Source: an uncultured Flavobacteriaceae bacterium
GTDB lineage: Bacteria; Bacteroidota; Bacteroidia; Flavobacteriales; Flavobacteriaceae
Direction of reading: 5' to 3'
Assembly: GCA_947494715.1 (NCBI GenBank)
Contig: CANLWG010000014.1
Span: 1 to 64,000 of the forward strand
DNA: 64,000 nucleotides
In this document: positions 1 to 8,032 of the stretch, piece by piece
How positions within the stretch are numbered: the first letter of the stretch is position 1
Layout of the letters: the number at the start of each line of letters is the position of its first letter
Made by a program: the position numbers and the translations under genes
The notes under the pieces: generated by a model
Database searches by the model: none
The model's input: only the letters and a program-made list of their open reading frames with translations
What the model was told of the DNA's origin: nothing

Positions 1-125
1 CCTTCAAGGCTGCCTTACCATTATTAACCAGCCAATCCTACCTAGAGCGGTTATCCTAAAGGATCCGTGAAAAAGACCTACTCAGGTCAAAATCCTGAGC
101 ACAGACCACTTCTGCAACGGCCACG
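1..125. mobile_element. Right end of an IS1182-like element, cut by the window edge
   Basis: Bases 104-125 are identical over 22 bp to 7867-7888, the outer right end of the IS remnant at 7048-7888. The 40 bases before it also align loosely with those before 7867. I read this as the terminal end of a second, related IS whose body lies outside the window. No transposase coding sequence is visible in 1-125. Small hairpins (around 55-65 and 81-99) lie in the stretch. The orientation is the same as the copy at 7048-7888. Confidence 0.55.
104..125 (+). repeat. 22-bp direct repeat, copy 1 (IS end)
   Basis: Exact match to 7867-7888. The inner 14 bases (112-125) are also the reverse complement of 7048-7061, so the sequence is an IS terminal inverted repeat. 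Confidence 0.85.
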
Positions 126-198
126 TTCATTTTAAGGAACGACCACTTTCCTGTGACTTGACTTTAGAGGAAATATACTGAACCGCTTATTTTATAAT

Positions 199-621
199 TT
201 ATTCTTGTACAACTAGATTTTCCCCAAAATCAATAGGTTTCGGTATGGGTTGGATATCTGCTTTGACCCTCATGTACTCTTGCCAACGATATGATTCCAG
301 AACATCAGCCATTTCCGATGTTTCACGACTGGACAAGCGTCTCAATAACTGATATTTGGCTTTCGGTGATAAATTATCATCTCTCTCAACAGCCCTTTTT
401 TTTACCAAGAATCGGGCAACAGTGGATTGGAACTCCAAAGCTTGGTCAACTCCCATCACAAGATGCGGCTGGTACTTGGCTGTAATCTCCTTGGCTTCAA
501 AACGGATGTTCCGGTCAATTTGCAAGGCATAAAACGTTTGCCCCCTTAAGAAAGAGACCGATAATAGAAATAGGATAAAAACCAATATTTTTAACTTTGA
601 AGACGTATCGACTTTTAGCAT
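199..621 (-). CDS. Small secreted protein of unknown function
   Basis: I do not recognise a family. The protein is about 140 residues, with a clear N-terminal signal peptide: a lysine-containing start, then a hydrophobic run ending near SFLRGQ, a typical flavobacterial signal peptidase I site. The rest is charged and mostly helical. I chose the ATG at 621 because the longer reading needs a TTG two codons earlier. It sits 10 bp after the small membrane-protein gene at 632-820 on the same strand, and both probably belong to the minus-strand stress block that ends here. Export to the periplasm is likely; the role is unknown. Confidence 0.6.
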   Translation of the reverse strand: MLKVDTSSKLKILVFILFLLSVSFLRGQTFYALQIDRNIRFEAKEITAKYQPHLVMGVDQALEFQSTVARFLVKKRAVERDDNLSPKAKYQLLRRLSSRETSEMADVLESYRWQEYMRVKADIQPIPKPIDFGENLVVQE

Positions 622-631
622 GATCAATCCT

Positions 632-820
632 TTACTGTTTTTGCAGTTTACTAAGGTTTCCTATAGCCTCCAAAAATTCCTTTAGCTTTTTTATGTAATC
701 GTTGAGATATGAATGTTTGGAATTCCCGTTACTCATGAAATAACGAAATGTGATGTACAGGAAAAAAGCATAAACCAATAGCATCACTGAGATTCCGATT
801 GCCAATGTTCCCATTTCCAT
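632..820 (-). CDS. Small single-pass membrane protein
   Basis: A 62-residue protein with one hydrophobic segment (about residues 5-28) followed by a basic, helical C-terminal tail rich in K and L. No family recognised. It is closely followed on the same strand by the secreted protein at 199-621, which suggests co-transcription. The ATG at 820 is used; a second ATG two codons later is equally possible. Its place after patatin and HtrA genes fits an envelope-associated role, but this is inference from position only. Confidence 0.5.
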   Translation of the reverse strand: MEMGTLAIGISVMLLVYAFFLYITFRYFMSNGNSKHSYLNDYIKKLKEFLEAIGNLSKLQKQ

Positions 821-868
821 AGGTTTTTAAGATTATACATTCCACTTGTTATTGCCCATAATCCCGAT

Positions 869-1652
869 TCATTGTAACCATTCGTCCAATTTTCGATTGG
901 CATAGTCATAGCCAAGAACAAACGCCTTGTCAATGCCTTTTTTGTCCAAAACCCCTATTCCTCCCAGTTCTTCAGGCACGAAGAGCAGATCGGGTACGCA
1001 AAGCTTATCCCTTGCGTTTGCATGCAACATCAGTAGGTTCGCCCTCTGGGAAATTTGGAGTACATTCTTTATTTGCCCTTTTCCCACTTCCCGCATCGTT
1101 GAGGCGTAACATCCGAAGATTATCTCACAGTCGTCTACCAAGGGTTCCACCGGAAAATTGTTCATGATACCGCCATCGGCATAAAGTTGCCCATCAATGT
1201 TGACCGGACTAAAAACAGGAGGTAAAGCCGCTGATGCGAGCAATGCCTTGAACAGTTCCCCCTTCATCGAAATACTTTGGTTTTCCCTTCAACAAATTGG
1301 TAGCCACCACCGTGAGTCTTTTTTCCAGTCCGCCAAAATGGTGTGCCCGGAAAAAATCTTCAAACAAGGGAAGGTACTTGTCCGTATCAAAGAGCCCGGG
1401 CTTGTTGACGGTCACAAAGTTGTACTTCAACAATGGGGTCTCTTTGAAAAAGAGCAGCATATCGTCAGTGGACGCCCCATCCGCGTAAAGGCCCCCAACG
1501 AGGGCACCAGCACTTACCCCGGAGATGTTGTCGGGATAAATATCCCTTTGGTTCAGGGCCTTCAATGTGCCGATATGGGCCATACCTTTTACTCCTCCTC
1601 CAGAGAGTACAAGCCCGATGGTCTTATTGGTCAAGGTTTCCGGTTTCATCAT
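869..1652 (-). pseudogene. Patatin-like phospholipase, interrupted by a 1-bp frameshift
   Basis: The N-terminal part (1652 down to about 1262) carries the patatin oxyanion motif SGGGVKG and the nucleophile elbow GVSAG. The second part (about 1267 down to 869), in another frame, carries the catalytic aspartate motif ADGG followed by MNNFPVEPL. Both halves of the Ser-Asp dyad are therefore present but in different frames. The break is at a run of five C on the plus strand (1258-1262); with four, the reading continues smoothly as FDEGELFKALLAS. About 260 residues in total, usual for bacterial RssA-like patatins. It follows HtrA on the same strand after a hairpin. It may be a true pseudogene, a phase-variable gene or a base-calling error. 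Confidence 0.85.
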
Positions 1653-1664
1653 CCATATTTTATA

Positions 1665-1690
1665 TGGAGGGAGCTATCTAGCCCCCTCCA
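1665..1690 (-). terminator. Hairpin between htrA and the patatin gene
   Basis: TGGAGGG (1665-1671) pairs with CCCTCCA (1684-1690), and inside it GCTA pairs with TAGC around a two-base loop. On the minus strand it lies just after the htrA stop. It is followed by AT-rich bases but not by a clean U tract, so it may be a processing or attenuation hairpin rather than a strict terminator. Confidence 0.45.
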
Positions 1691-1713
1691 GAACAACACA
1701 GAATTTGAAGGGG

Positions 1714-3264
1714 TTACGAATCCAGTCCGATGGCGTAGTAAAATTTACCCGGCATATCCTCGTAAACTCCTTCAAGTAGTATCCCGCCCTGCTTGTTTTC
1801 AAGAACCTCCATCACATCCTCAATGTCTTTGACACGTTGGCCATCTATATGGGTAATGATGAATCCTTCCCGCATCTGGGTGGACTTGCGCAACTTTCCT
1901 GCATACAGGGAAGTCACCTTGACACCGCTTTCAACACCTATTTTCTTGGCCTGGTCTTTATCAAGAGCTTCCAATTCCGCTCCAAGAAGGTTCAGCATTT
2001 TGGCGTGCTCCTTTTTCTTGACCTTGGTACTGCCGATTCGGTTCTGTAGGGTGACCTTGAATTCCTTCTCCTTACCTTCCCGGTTTATGGTCAAGGCGAC
2101 CTGGTCACCGGGCCTTTTAAGTGCTATCAATTCTTGTAGTTCGGGAGAGGTCTTCACCTCACGTTCATCCACTTTGAGAATCACATCGCCTTCCTTGACC
2201 CCTGCCTTATCAGCTGCTGAGTCCTCACCAACGGAAGCGACATATACCCCTTGTGTCAGGTCGACCTCTTTTTCCTTGGCCAGGTTTCCATTGAGGGTGA
2301 CAATGTTAATGCCCAACATTCCCCGTTGTACGGCACCATAATTCAAGAGATCTTCCACCACTTTGCTCGCTATGTTACTTGGTACGGCAAACCCGTAACC
2401 GTTGTATGTCCCCGTTCGTGTTGCGATGGCGGTATTGATGCCGATGAGGTCACCATTGAGATTCACCAAGGCACCACCACTGTTTCCGGGATTGATGGCC
2501 GCATCGGTCTGTATAAAGCTCTCCACCGCAAACTTGTCCCTATTGATATTGATGTTCCTTGCTTTGGCACTTACAATCCCAGCTGTAACCGTGGAATTCA
2601 GACTGAAGGGATTTCCAACGGCCAATACCCATTCCCCGACCTGAACATCATCAGAATTGACAAAGGGCAATGTTTTCAAGTCTTTAGCTTTGATCTGTAA
2701 CAAAGCAAGGTCCGTTGAGGGATCCGTACCGATAACACTGGCTTTATACGTGCCATTGTCATGTAGTGTGACCTCAATCTCATCCGCATCCCTGATAACG
2801 TGGTTGTTGGTCAGTATATAACCGTTCTCGTTGATGATTACCCCCGAACCTGTTCCCATAACGGGCAATTCCTCAGGTATTTGATATTCCTTGGAGTCGT
2901 CGGGTTCTTGGGGCTGTCCATAATGGTATCTACGCTCAAAGAACTGCCCAAATGGACTTTCCCCAAAAAAATCACGGAAAGGGTCGGGCAGCTCTCGATA
3001 CCAGAACATTTTACCATCCCTGGAGGCCAGACTCTTCTTCGCCGAAATATGGACCACCGCATCCAACACTTTTTCCGTGGTCTTGGTGAAATCCAACGGG
3101 GTGATCTCTCCATCCGCATTGGCCGCATACAACACTTTGTGGCCCGTATTTGTTTCAATATGCTTTATGGCCACTTCCTTCTCTCCAAAATATTGGTATC
3201 CTCCAATAACACCAAAACTGATCATCAAGGATACCATAGCTGATATAAAAACTGTCTTCTTCAT
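1714..3264 (-). CDS. HtrA/DegP-family periplasmic serine protease with two PDZ domains
   Basis: A 516-residue protein with an N-terminal signal or anchor (residues 5-22) and a trypsin-like domain carrying the full triad: H155 (TNNHVI), D185 (STDLALL) and S262 (NPGNSGGA). Two PDZ domains follow (about 305-395 and 425-505). This is the DegP/DegQ architecture: an ATP-independent protease and chaperone that degrades misfolded envelope proteins. It heads a minus-strand group with a lipoprotein upstream (29 bp gap) and patatin downstream. Nearby Hsp20 supports a role in protein quality control. Size and motifs are normal, with no sign of decay. Confidence 0.93.
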   Translation of the reverse strand: MKKTVFISAMVSLMISFGVIGGYQYFGEKEVAIKHIETNTGHKVLYAANADGEITPLDFTKTTEKVLDAVVHISAKKSLASRDGKMFWYRELPDPFRDFFGESPFGQFFERRYHYGQPQEPDDSKEYQIPEELPVMGTGSGVIINENGYILTNNHVIRDADEIEVTLHDNGTYKASVIGTDPSTDLALLQIKAKDLKTLPFVNSDDVQVGEWVLAVGNPFSLNSTVTAGIVSAKARNININRDKFAVESFIQTDAAINPGNSGGALVNLNGDLIGINTAIATRTGTYNGYGFAVPSNIASKVVEDLLNYGAVQRGMLGINIVTLNGNLAKEKEVDLTQGVYVASVGEDSAADKAGVKEGDVILKVDEREVKTSPELQELIALKRPGDQVALTINREGKEKEFKVTLQNRIGSTKVKKKEHAKMLNLLGAELEALDKDQAKKIGVESGVKVTSLYAGKLRKSTQMREGFIITHIDGQRVKDIEDVMEVLENKQGGILLEGVYEDMPGKFYYAIGLDS

Positions 3265-3293
3265 ATTTGTAGGTTTTTTTATTTTGATTCTAG

Positions 3294-3782
3294 TTATAAA
3301 CTATCCTTACTTCCAATATTGAATTCGGAACGATACTTTTCCAGAAACCGCTTTCTCCGCTCCAACATGCGCTCGTAAAAGTTGTCCAGTTCAATGAACT
3401 CCTCTCCAAAATCACTGTCAAAAAAGCCTTTGTCAAAGAACCGCTTACTGAAAAGGGAATCTGGCTCAAAGATGTCCTCAAAGCCCTGACTTCTGAATTG
3501 TGAAAAATTGCTGTAAAATTTCGATTCAAAGCTGTTCAACAAACTGTCCTTGTCAAGGCCTGACAGGTCGTTCAAGGAATCACTTGAAGACCAGGAATAA
3601 ATACTGTCGTAGCGGATGAGATTTCCGCTTTCATCAAACTCTTTATCGACCTTCCAGCTGCCCTTGGGCCGGTCCATTTCTTTTTTATTGTCCTCTTTAA
3701 CAATTGCCCCCTCTTTTTTTTCCTGGCCTTTACAACCCGTTAGACAGAATAAGAGAGCTGTAATTAGTACATAGGTTTTCAT
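3294..3782 (-). CDS. Putative lipoprotein of unknown function
   Basis: A 162-residue protein with a short signal peptide ending in the lipobox LTGC (Cys about residue 16), so likely lipid-anchored. The mature part is highly charged and rich in D, S, F and K, with repeated DS(L/F) and (S/F)FDKGF-like stretches, and looks helical or disordered. No family recognised. It lies 29 bp upstream of htrA on the same strand, so the two are probably co-transcribed. It may be a partner or sensor for the protease; this is inference from position. Confidence 0.65.
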   Translation of the reverse strand: MKTYVLITALLFCLTGCKGQEKKEGAIVKEDNKKEMDRPKGSWKVDKEFDESGNLIRYDSIYSWSSSDSLNDLSGLDKDSLLNSFESKFYSNFSQFRSQGFEDIFEPDSLFSKRFFDKGFFDSDFGEEFIELDNFYERMLERRKRFLEKYRSEFNIGSKDSL

Positions 3783-3835
3783 GTCTTCAAACTTTATGGC
3801 TATCCAATTCTTGATTTACATTTCGATTTCTTTAT

Positions 3836-4066
3836 TCACGTCTGATGGATACCACCGCTGTCCTTAAGCTTTAGAAGCCTGTTTTGGTGGAATATCCTGG
3901 ACTTTCTTTCCCCATTGCGGTACCACACGCATTCCAAGAAGGTATCATTGTCAACAAACCCAAATATGGGTTCCTTCTTTGGCACATATTTCAGCACCTC
4001 CATTTTTGGGCTGCCTTGCTTTCCTTTTATTTCGACCCAATCACCAGCTTTGAACTTTCTTGCCAT
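3836..4066 (-). CDS. DUF2158 (YodC-like) small protein
   Basis: A 76-residue protein beginning with F-K-A-G-D-W-V and continuing with a segment that contains G-S-P-K-M. This resembles DUF2158/YodC proteins, which have a small SH3-like barrel with the pattern F-x-x-G-D-x-V-x-L-x-x-G-G-P-x-M. No signal peptide, so cytoplasmic. The family has no established function. It sits between Hsp20 and the lipoprotein/HtrA pair on the same strand; DUF2158 genes often travel with stress genes on mobile elements. Confidence 0.65.
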   Translation of the reverse strand: MARKFKAGDWVEIKGKQGSPKMEVLKYVPKKEPIFGFVDNDTFLECVWYRNGERKSRIFHQNRLLKLKDSGGIHQT

Positions 4067-4306
4067 ATCACCTGATTTTTTTGAAAGATGGGTAAGCTAT
4101 CCTTCCTTAAAGTTTAAACACGGTATTCTTGCCATATGTCAAGAGTGATGACCACTCTGGTATGCTGTTAAAAATGGTGGGATAGGGATTGCCTCACCCA
4201 CCTTTTTGACAAATACGTTACTTGTACAAAAGTTTAGGTCTGACAAATGAAGGGAAGGGGCCGGTACTTCAGCCCCAACCCGATTAATGAATCAAAAAAC
4301 GACCAG

Positions 4307-4780
4307 CTACGAAATCTTAATGGTCCTGGCTGGCTTCTGCTTCGCCTCTTCCTTTTTGGGAAGATGGATGTTCAAGATACCATCATTATAGGAAGCGTTG
4401 ATTTTGGAATCGTCCACTGATTCGGGTAGCGTGAAGGTCCTTTTGAAAGAAGAATATCCAAATTCCCTTCGCGTATAGTTTTCTTCTTTGCTTTCTTCCT
4501 CCCGTTTTAGCTCGGTGGAGATAGAAAGCAGCTGGTTGTCAAGATCGATGTGGAAATCGGATTTTTTCATTCCGGGAACGGCCATCTCTACCCAAAAAGC
4601 ATCAGCGGTCTCCCTGATGTTTACTTTTGGCAGGGTCATTCCAGTGTTGAAGTTTGAAGTGAACACTGAAGGCAGGTCTGAACTGAAAAAGTTGTCGATC
4701 CAATCAGACCAAGTAGGGAAGTCTAGAGTCGATTTTGCTAAACTTCCATTTTTGGAATCTGTAATTAAATTACTCATCAT
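4307..4780 (-). CDS. Hsp20/alpha-crystallin small heat shock protein
   Basis: A 157-residue cytoplasmic chaperone. The alpha-crystallin domain spans about residues 45-145 and includes V-N-I-R-E-T, the V-E-M-A-V-P-G strand, the Y-x-R-x-E-F-G-Y-S-S-F-x-R segment and the closing N-A-x-Y-x-D-G-I-L-N-I-H-L-P-K. The C-terminal tail is short. Such proteins form oligomers that hold unfolded clients in an ATP-independent way. It is the promoter-proximal gene of the minus-strand block. The 320-bp upstream region is unusually rich in TGTCATTTT/TGACATTTT motifs, which may bind its regulator. Confidence 0.93.
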   Translation of the reverse strand: MMSNLITDSKNGSLAKSTLDFPTWSDWIDNFFSSDLPSVFTSNFNTGMTLPKVNIRETADAFWVEMAVPGMKKSDFHIDLDNQLLSISTELKREEESKEENYTRREFGYSSFKRTFTLPESVDDSKINASYNDGILNIHLPKKEEAKQKPARTIKIS

Positions 4781-5103
4781 TTAAAAACTTTAAGTTCAAC
4801 ATAATTTTAAAAGAACAGAGCTATTCTTTACTCTATAAACGTCTAGACAATTTGAATGCCAAACGAAATTTTGACATTTTTTTGTTAAAGGGTTTTTAAA
4901 ATTCCTGTCATTTTTTCGGTCTTGGCAAAATCTTCAACTGTCAGTATTCTTAAAATAGTGACATAAAGGTTGTCATTTTGACATTTTAAATGACAGCTTA
5001 CTGAGAATAAAGCAGGTAAAATTCGAATTGGTCAGCTTGGAACAAAGTTTGTCCTAGCCAATTCGGTAATTTTTTTATGGTTTAACTTTTTAAAACTTAG
5101 GTT
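4781..5103. promoter_or_regulatory. Divergent regulatory region between hsp20 and a small ORF
   Basis: 323 bp without a gene. It contains several related motifs: TGACATTTTT near 4873, TGTCATTTTT near 4906, and an inverted repeat at 4971-4995 where TGTCATTT (4971-4978) is mirrored by AAATGACA (4988-4995) with TGACATTTT between. These look like operator sites for a regulator shared by the two flanking genes. I find no exact TTG/TAnnTTTG promoter here. Confidence 0.5.
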
Positions 5104-5289
5104 ATGAAGAAAAAGCCCGTCAAAGTAAGACTTATCGAAAAAAATGGAAATTCCTACCAAATCCAATTTCCCAATCTAAAGATTCCGGTGACCGTTGACG
5201 AAAATCTGTACAATAAAATGCTACATAGTACGGAGTATGAATTTAGCAACGGAAACGCCAAAGTGAAAGAGCGTCCATATTCTGCATGA
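5104..5289 (+). CDS. Small conserved-looking protein of unknown function
   Basis: A 61-residue basic protein with beta-strand character (segments beginning KVRLIEKNGN and IQFPNLKIPV). The ATG at 5104 follows a purine-rich stretch. No signal peptide and no family recognised. It is transcribed away from hsp20 and shares the repeat-rich upstream region, so co-regulation with the chaperone is plausible. An antisense reading over the same bases (5221-5457) looks like a shadow. Confidence 0.45.
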   Translation: MKKKPVKVRLIEKNGNSYQIQFPNLKIPVTVDENLYNKMLHSTEYEFSNGNAKVKERPYSA

Positions 5290-5609
5290 TAGCCAGTTCT
5301 GAGGTGTTTGAAAAACTTCTATTTTAGGAGACTGTTTGGAAAGGAACACGGGATTCCCGAGAAATGTTCGTTCTATCGGACTATCTTTTTGTATCGCAAA
5401 AACTTGAATTAGTAATAATAAATAGAAGTATTTGTACTCGTTATGATATACTTTCATTGCTGATAAAAAGTGCCGCTAACTTTTCCGGGTAAATGCAAAT
5501 TGCTAGAGCGCAAACGCATAGGCCATTCTTTAAAAATACATTTCCACACTTTAATGTACAAGGGGTAAGTCTCGTCAATATTTAATTATCCAGAATAAAT
5601 TTGCTTTTT
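5290..5609. other. Intergenic stretch without a recognisable gene
   Basis: About 320 bp between the small ORF and the PadR operators. I see no convincing coding sequence, RNA gene or repeat. Confidence 0.5.
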
Positions 5610-5648
5610 AATACGAAGCGTATTATATTTATAGTACGATTCGTATTG
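5610..5648 (+). promoter_or_regulatory. Two tandem ATACG-N3-CGTAT palindromes (PadR operator candidate)
   Basis: Copy one is ATACG-AAG-CGTAT at 5611-5623, and its palindrome extends one base on each side. Copy two is GTACG-ATT-CGTAT at 5634-5646. Their centres are 23 bp apart, about two helical turns. Both lie within 45 bp upstream of the padR start at 5652. Paired palindromes this close to a regulator start are what autoregulation needs. Confidence 0.65.
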
Positions 5649-5651
5649 ATT

Positions 5652-6188
5652 ATGAAAAAAACTATTGAACCAACACTGTTAGATTTTGCCATTCTTGGGC
5701 TGATTCAAGACCAACCTTTATCTGGTTATCGTATTCGAAAGCTATTTGAGGAAACCGCTTTGGGAAACTACAGTAGTAGTCCGGGAACGATATATCCAGC
5801 TTTAAAAAGATTGACAAAACTTGGGTTGATTGAAAAAATCGCGATAAGCGAAACTAATAAATCACATTTTCAAATCACCTCTAAGGGAATTTTGATACTT
5901 AAAGAATGGTTCGTAAAATCAATAGAAAAAGAAGATGTCGAAAAAAAAACAGATGAACTTTTACTGCGGTTTGCCTTTATGGAAACTTTGGTTGACAAAG
6001 AACAGAAAATCATTTTTTTGACATCATTTAGAGCCCGGCTAAAGGTTTACATTAAGGAACTACAAAAGTACTACGATCAAGACGCGCATGACATGCCCCT
6101 ACATGGCAAGCTAGCTCTTCAACATGGCATTGATTCGGCCAAGGTTACATTCAATTGGTGCAAAAAAGCTCTCACAAAATTAACTTAA
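5652..6188 (+). CDS. PadR-family transcriptional regulator
   Basis: About 178 residues. The N-terminal winged helix-turn-helix reads L-L-D-F-A-I-L-G-L-I, then L-S-G-Y-R-I-R-K-L-F, then S-S-P-G-T-I-Y-P-A-L-K-R-L-x-x-L-G-L-I, which is diagnostic for PadR. The C-terminal helical dimerisation region follows. I chose the ATG at 5652; a longer reading from a TTG at 5601 would run through the paired palindromes and adds nothing PadR-like. Ten bases separate it from the membrane-protein gene at 6199, so PadR probably controls this two-gene operon and itself. The inducer is unknown. Confidence 0.88.
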   Translation: MKKTIEPTLLDFAILGLIQDQPLSGYRIRKLFEETALGNYSSSPGTIYPALKRLTKLGLIEKIAISETNKSHFQITSKGILILKEWFVKSIEKEDVEKKTDELLLRFAFMETLVDKEQKIIFLTSFRARLKVYIKELQKYYDQDAHDMPLHGKLALQHGIDSAKVTFNWCKKALTKLT

Positions 6189-6198
6189 ATAGTCTGCA

Positions 6199-7032
6199 AT
6201 GAAAGCAAATTCTTATTTAAAACTACTCATAGGCGCGATAATACTGACCGTACTGAATGTCTTATATGGTTTCATATTTGACTCTGGCGAAATGATCGAT
6301 TTGAACAGAATGCTATGGGCCATACTTGCCAATTTCTTAATTGTACTTGTTTTGGGCTTTTATGTTTACCATTCAGCCATAAAGAAACTCAAACTTGTTC
6401 TTTCGGTTTTTGTAATCCATTACCTTATCGGCCACTTCAATTTATCAATAGAAGCCTACATATTCAACGTAACCGATAGATCAAAAACCATTGAAGAAAT
6501 GCTTCATGGGTTTTTTGTTGCGATCCTTTTTGCGCCAATTTTTGTTTACCTACTTACCAACTGGGATGGGCAAAAAGTAATGGCAAATTTTAAATCCCGC
6601 CCAATAATGGGGTGGGCATGGAGAGTACCTGTCGGAGTATTTTTATATCTGATATTTTATTTGGCTGCCGGTATGATACTGCAGACTACTTATCCTGAAC
6701 TTATGGATTTCTACAAGGATAAATTACCTCCCTTTGATGTAATGATTATTACGCAGTTTCCGAGAGGGCTCATATTTGTAGCCGTTGCAATTTTAGTGTT
6801 GCGTACATCAACATTGCCCTTGATAAAAAAAATATTTTTGATTGGATCGATCTTCTCTGTTTTAGGAGCAATAGCCCCATTAATTCCTCCCAGCGAGTTT
6901 ATGCCTGCCAATATTCGACTGGTACACGGCATTGAGGTTGGAATTTCCAATTTCATTTATGGTTGTGTTCTTGGTTATTTATTACGACAAGAAAAACAAA
7001 ATGAAAAACTTATTGATTCCGGTAACCAGTAA
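6199..7032 (+). CDS. Polytopic membrane protein in the PadR operon
   Basis: A 277-residue hydrophobic protein with about seven or eight transmembrane segments (near residues 8-28, 36-56, 65-83, 100-120, 140-162, 188-202, 210-230 and 243-262). I do not recognise a named family. It directly follows padR and is the likely target of that regulator. PadR partners are often efflux systems or membrane proteins that respond to envelope-active compounds, but no transporter signature is visible here. Its stop lies 15 bp before the left terminal repeat of the IS remnant. Confidence 0.65.
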   Translation: MKANSYLKLLIGAIILTVLNVLYGFIFDSGEMIDLNRMLWAILANFLIVLVLGFYVYHSAIKKLKLVLSVFVIHYLIGHFNLSIEAYIFNVTDRSKTIEEMLHGFFVAILFAPIFVYLLTNWDGQKVMANFKSRPIMGWAWRVPVGVFLYLIFYLAAGMILQTTYPELMDFYKDKLPPFDVMIITQFPRGLIFVAVAILVLRTSTLPLIKKIFLIGSIFSVLGAIAPLIPPSEFMPANIRLVHGIEVGISNFIYGCVLGYLLRQEKQNEKLIDSGNQ

Positions 7033-7047
7033 TCTCCATTTAATGTT

Positions 7048-7061
7048 CGTGGCCGTTGCAG
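7048..7061 (+). repeat. Left terminal inverted repeat of the IS
   Basis: 14 bp, exact reverse complement of 7875-7888 and of 112-125. Confidence 0.85.
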
Positions 7062-7062
7062 C

Positions 7063-7833
7063 ATGGCGGTAGATACAGCGGAAGGGGTCATCTCACATAT
7101 CCAGGCGGACTTTGCCGACGGCAGGGACAGCCAATACCTGAAGGGTATCGGCCTGCGGGTCCAGGACCGTTTAAGGAAGAACGAGCTTACAATGACGGAC
7201 CTGTTGGCGGACACAGGGTATTCCAATGGTGCCAATTACGACTTTCTCGAACAAAGGAAGGTCACCGGATGGATACCCGTCTTCGGGAAATATAAACCCG
7301 AATTGGAAGGTTTCCCCTACGACAGGGAAAAGGACGAATATAGGTGCCCGATGAACAGGCCCCTGCCCTTCAAGGCATTCTATACCAACCGTGACGGGAG
7401 GGTACTGAAAAACTACTGGGCCGCACCGAAGGACTGCAAGGCCTGCCCCATGAAATCCCAATGTGTGCCGAATACGAAATGTAAAAAGATAATCAGAACG
7501 ATTTATGACGAACAATACCTGAGGGCCTACGCCAGACAGCACAGTGAAAAGGGCAAACGGATGAAAAAGCTTAGGCAAAGTACGGTGGAACCCATATTCG
7601 GTAGCCTGACCCAGTTCTACGGTTTAAGAAAAATAGGCGTACTGGGCAAGGCCGGTGCACATAAGGTCATGCTAATGGCCGCGATCGCCTTCAACCTGAA
7701 AAAATACCTTAAAAAAGGTGGAAGGAAGCCCTCCATTGGCATTTTAAGGACCATTATGGATGCCCTAGAAGTCAACCTAATCGCTTTTTATCGGCAAATC
7801 CAACCAAGACAGGTTCTCATAAAGACTCCCTAA
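7063..7833 (+). pseudogene. IS1182-family transposase, N-terminal half missing
   Basis: The remaining 256 residues match the C-terminal half of IS1182 (DDE) transposases. There is a conserved M-A-V-D-x-x-x-G-V-I-S-H start of the core, a D-T-G-Y-S-N-G segment, the paired CxxC positions (CKACPMKSQC), and a final E-P-I-F-G region ending in MLMAAIAFNLKKYLKK. The DNA-binding N-terminal half is absent, so the protein should not work alone. The ATG at 7063 is just where the surviving frame begins. The element could still be mobilised by a full-length relative. Confidence 0.85.
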
Positions 7834-7866
7834 AAACGGCCTGCTTAGTTCCGTATCTTGTTCATG

Positions 7867-7888
7867 GACCACTTCTGCAACGGCCACG
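7867..7888 (+). repeat. 22-bp direct repeat, copy 2, containing the right IS end
   Basis: Identical to 104-125. Bases 7875-7888 form the right terminal inverted repeat paired with 7048-7061. Confidence 0.85.
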
Positions 7889-8032
7889 GCCTTTTGGCGG
7901 GACTCTTTTCCTTTAGCACAGAACTCTAGAAGGGAGTGTCCCATTTCTGGTCTTTTTTAGTATTCTTGTTAATTGACCTTTTATGGGAAACTTGGCGTTT
8001 ACGAAATCTATTGCTAAAATAAGTTATACAGC

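Larger units (their letters stand above)
7048..7888 (+). mobile_element. Internally deleted IS1182-family element with both ends
   Basis: The left end 7048-7061 and right end 7875-7888 are a perfect 14-bp inverted repeat (CGTGGCCGTTGCAG and its complement). The 841-bp element is too short for this family (usually about 1.6-1.9 kb). The left repeat is joined directly to the second half of the transposase gene, so the first half was lost inside the element. No clear target-site duplication was found next to the ends. Confidence 0.8.

Noticed and set aside
5221-5457. Minus-strand frame overlapping the small ORF at 5104-5289
   Set aside because: Composition looks random and it lies mostly over another ORF; kept out of the annotation.
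7040-7895. Target-site duplication of the IS1182-type remnant
   Set aside because: The bases flanking 7048 and 7888 do not match each other, so no duplication can be claimed.
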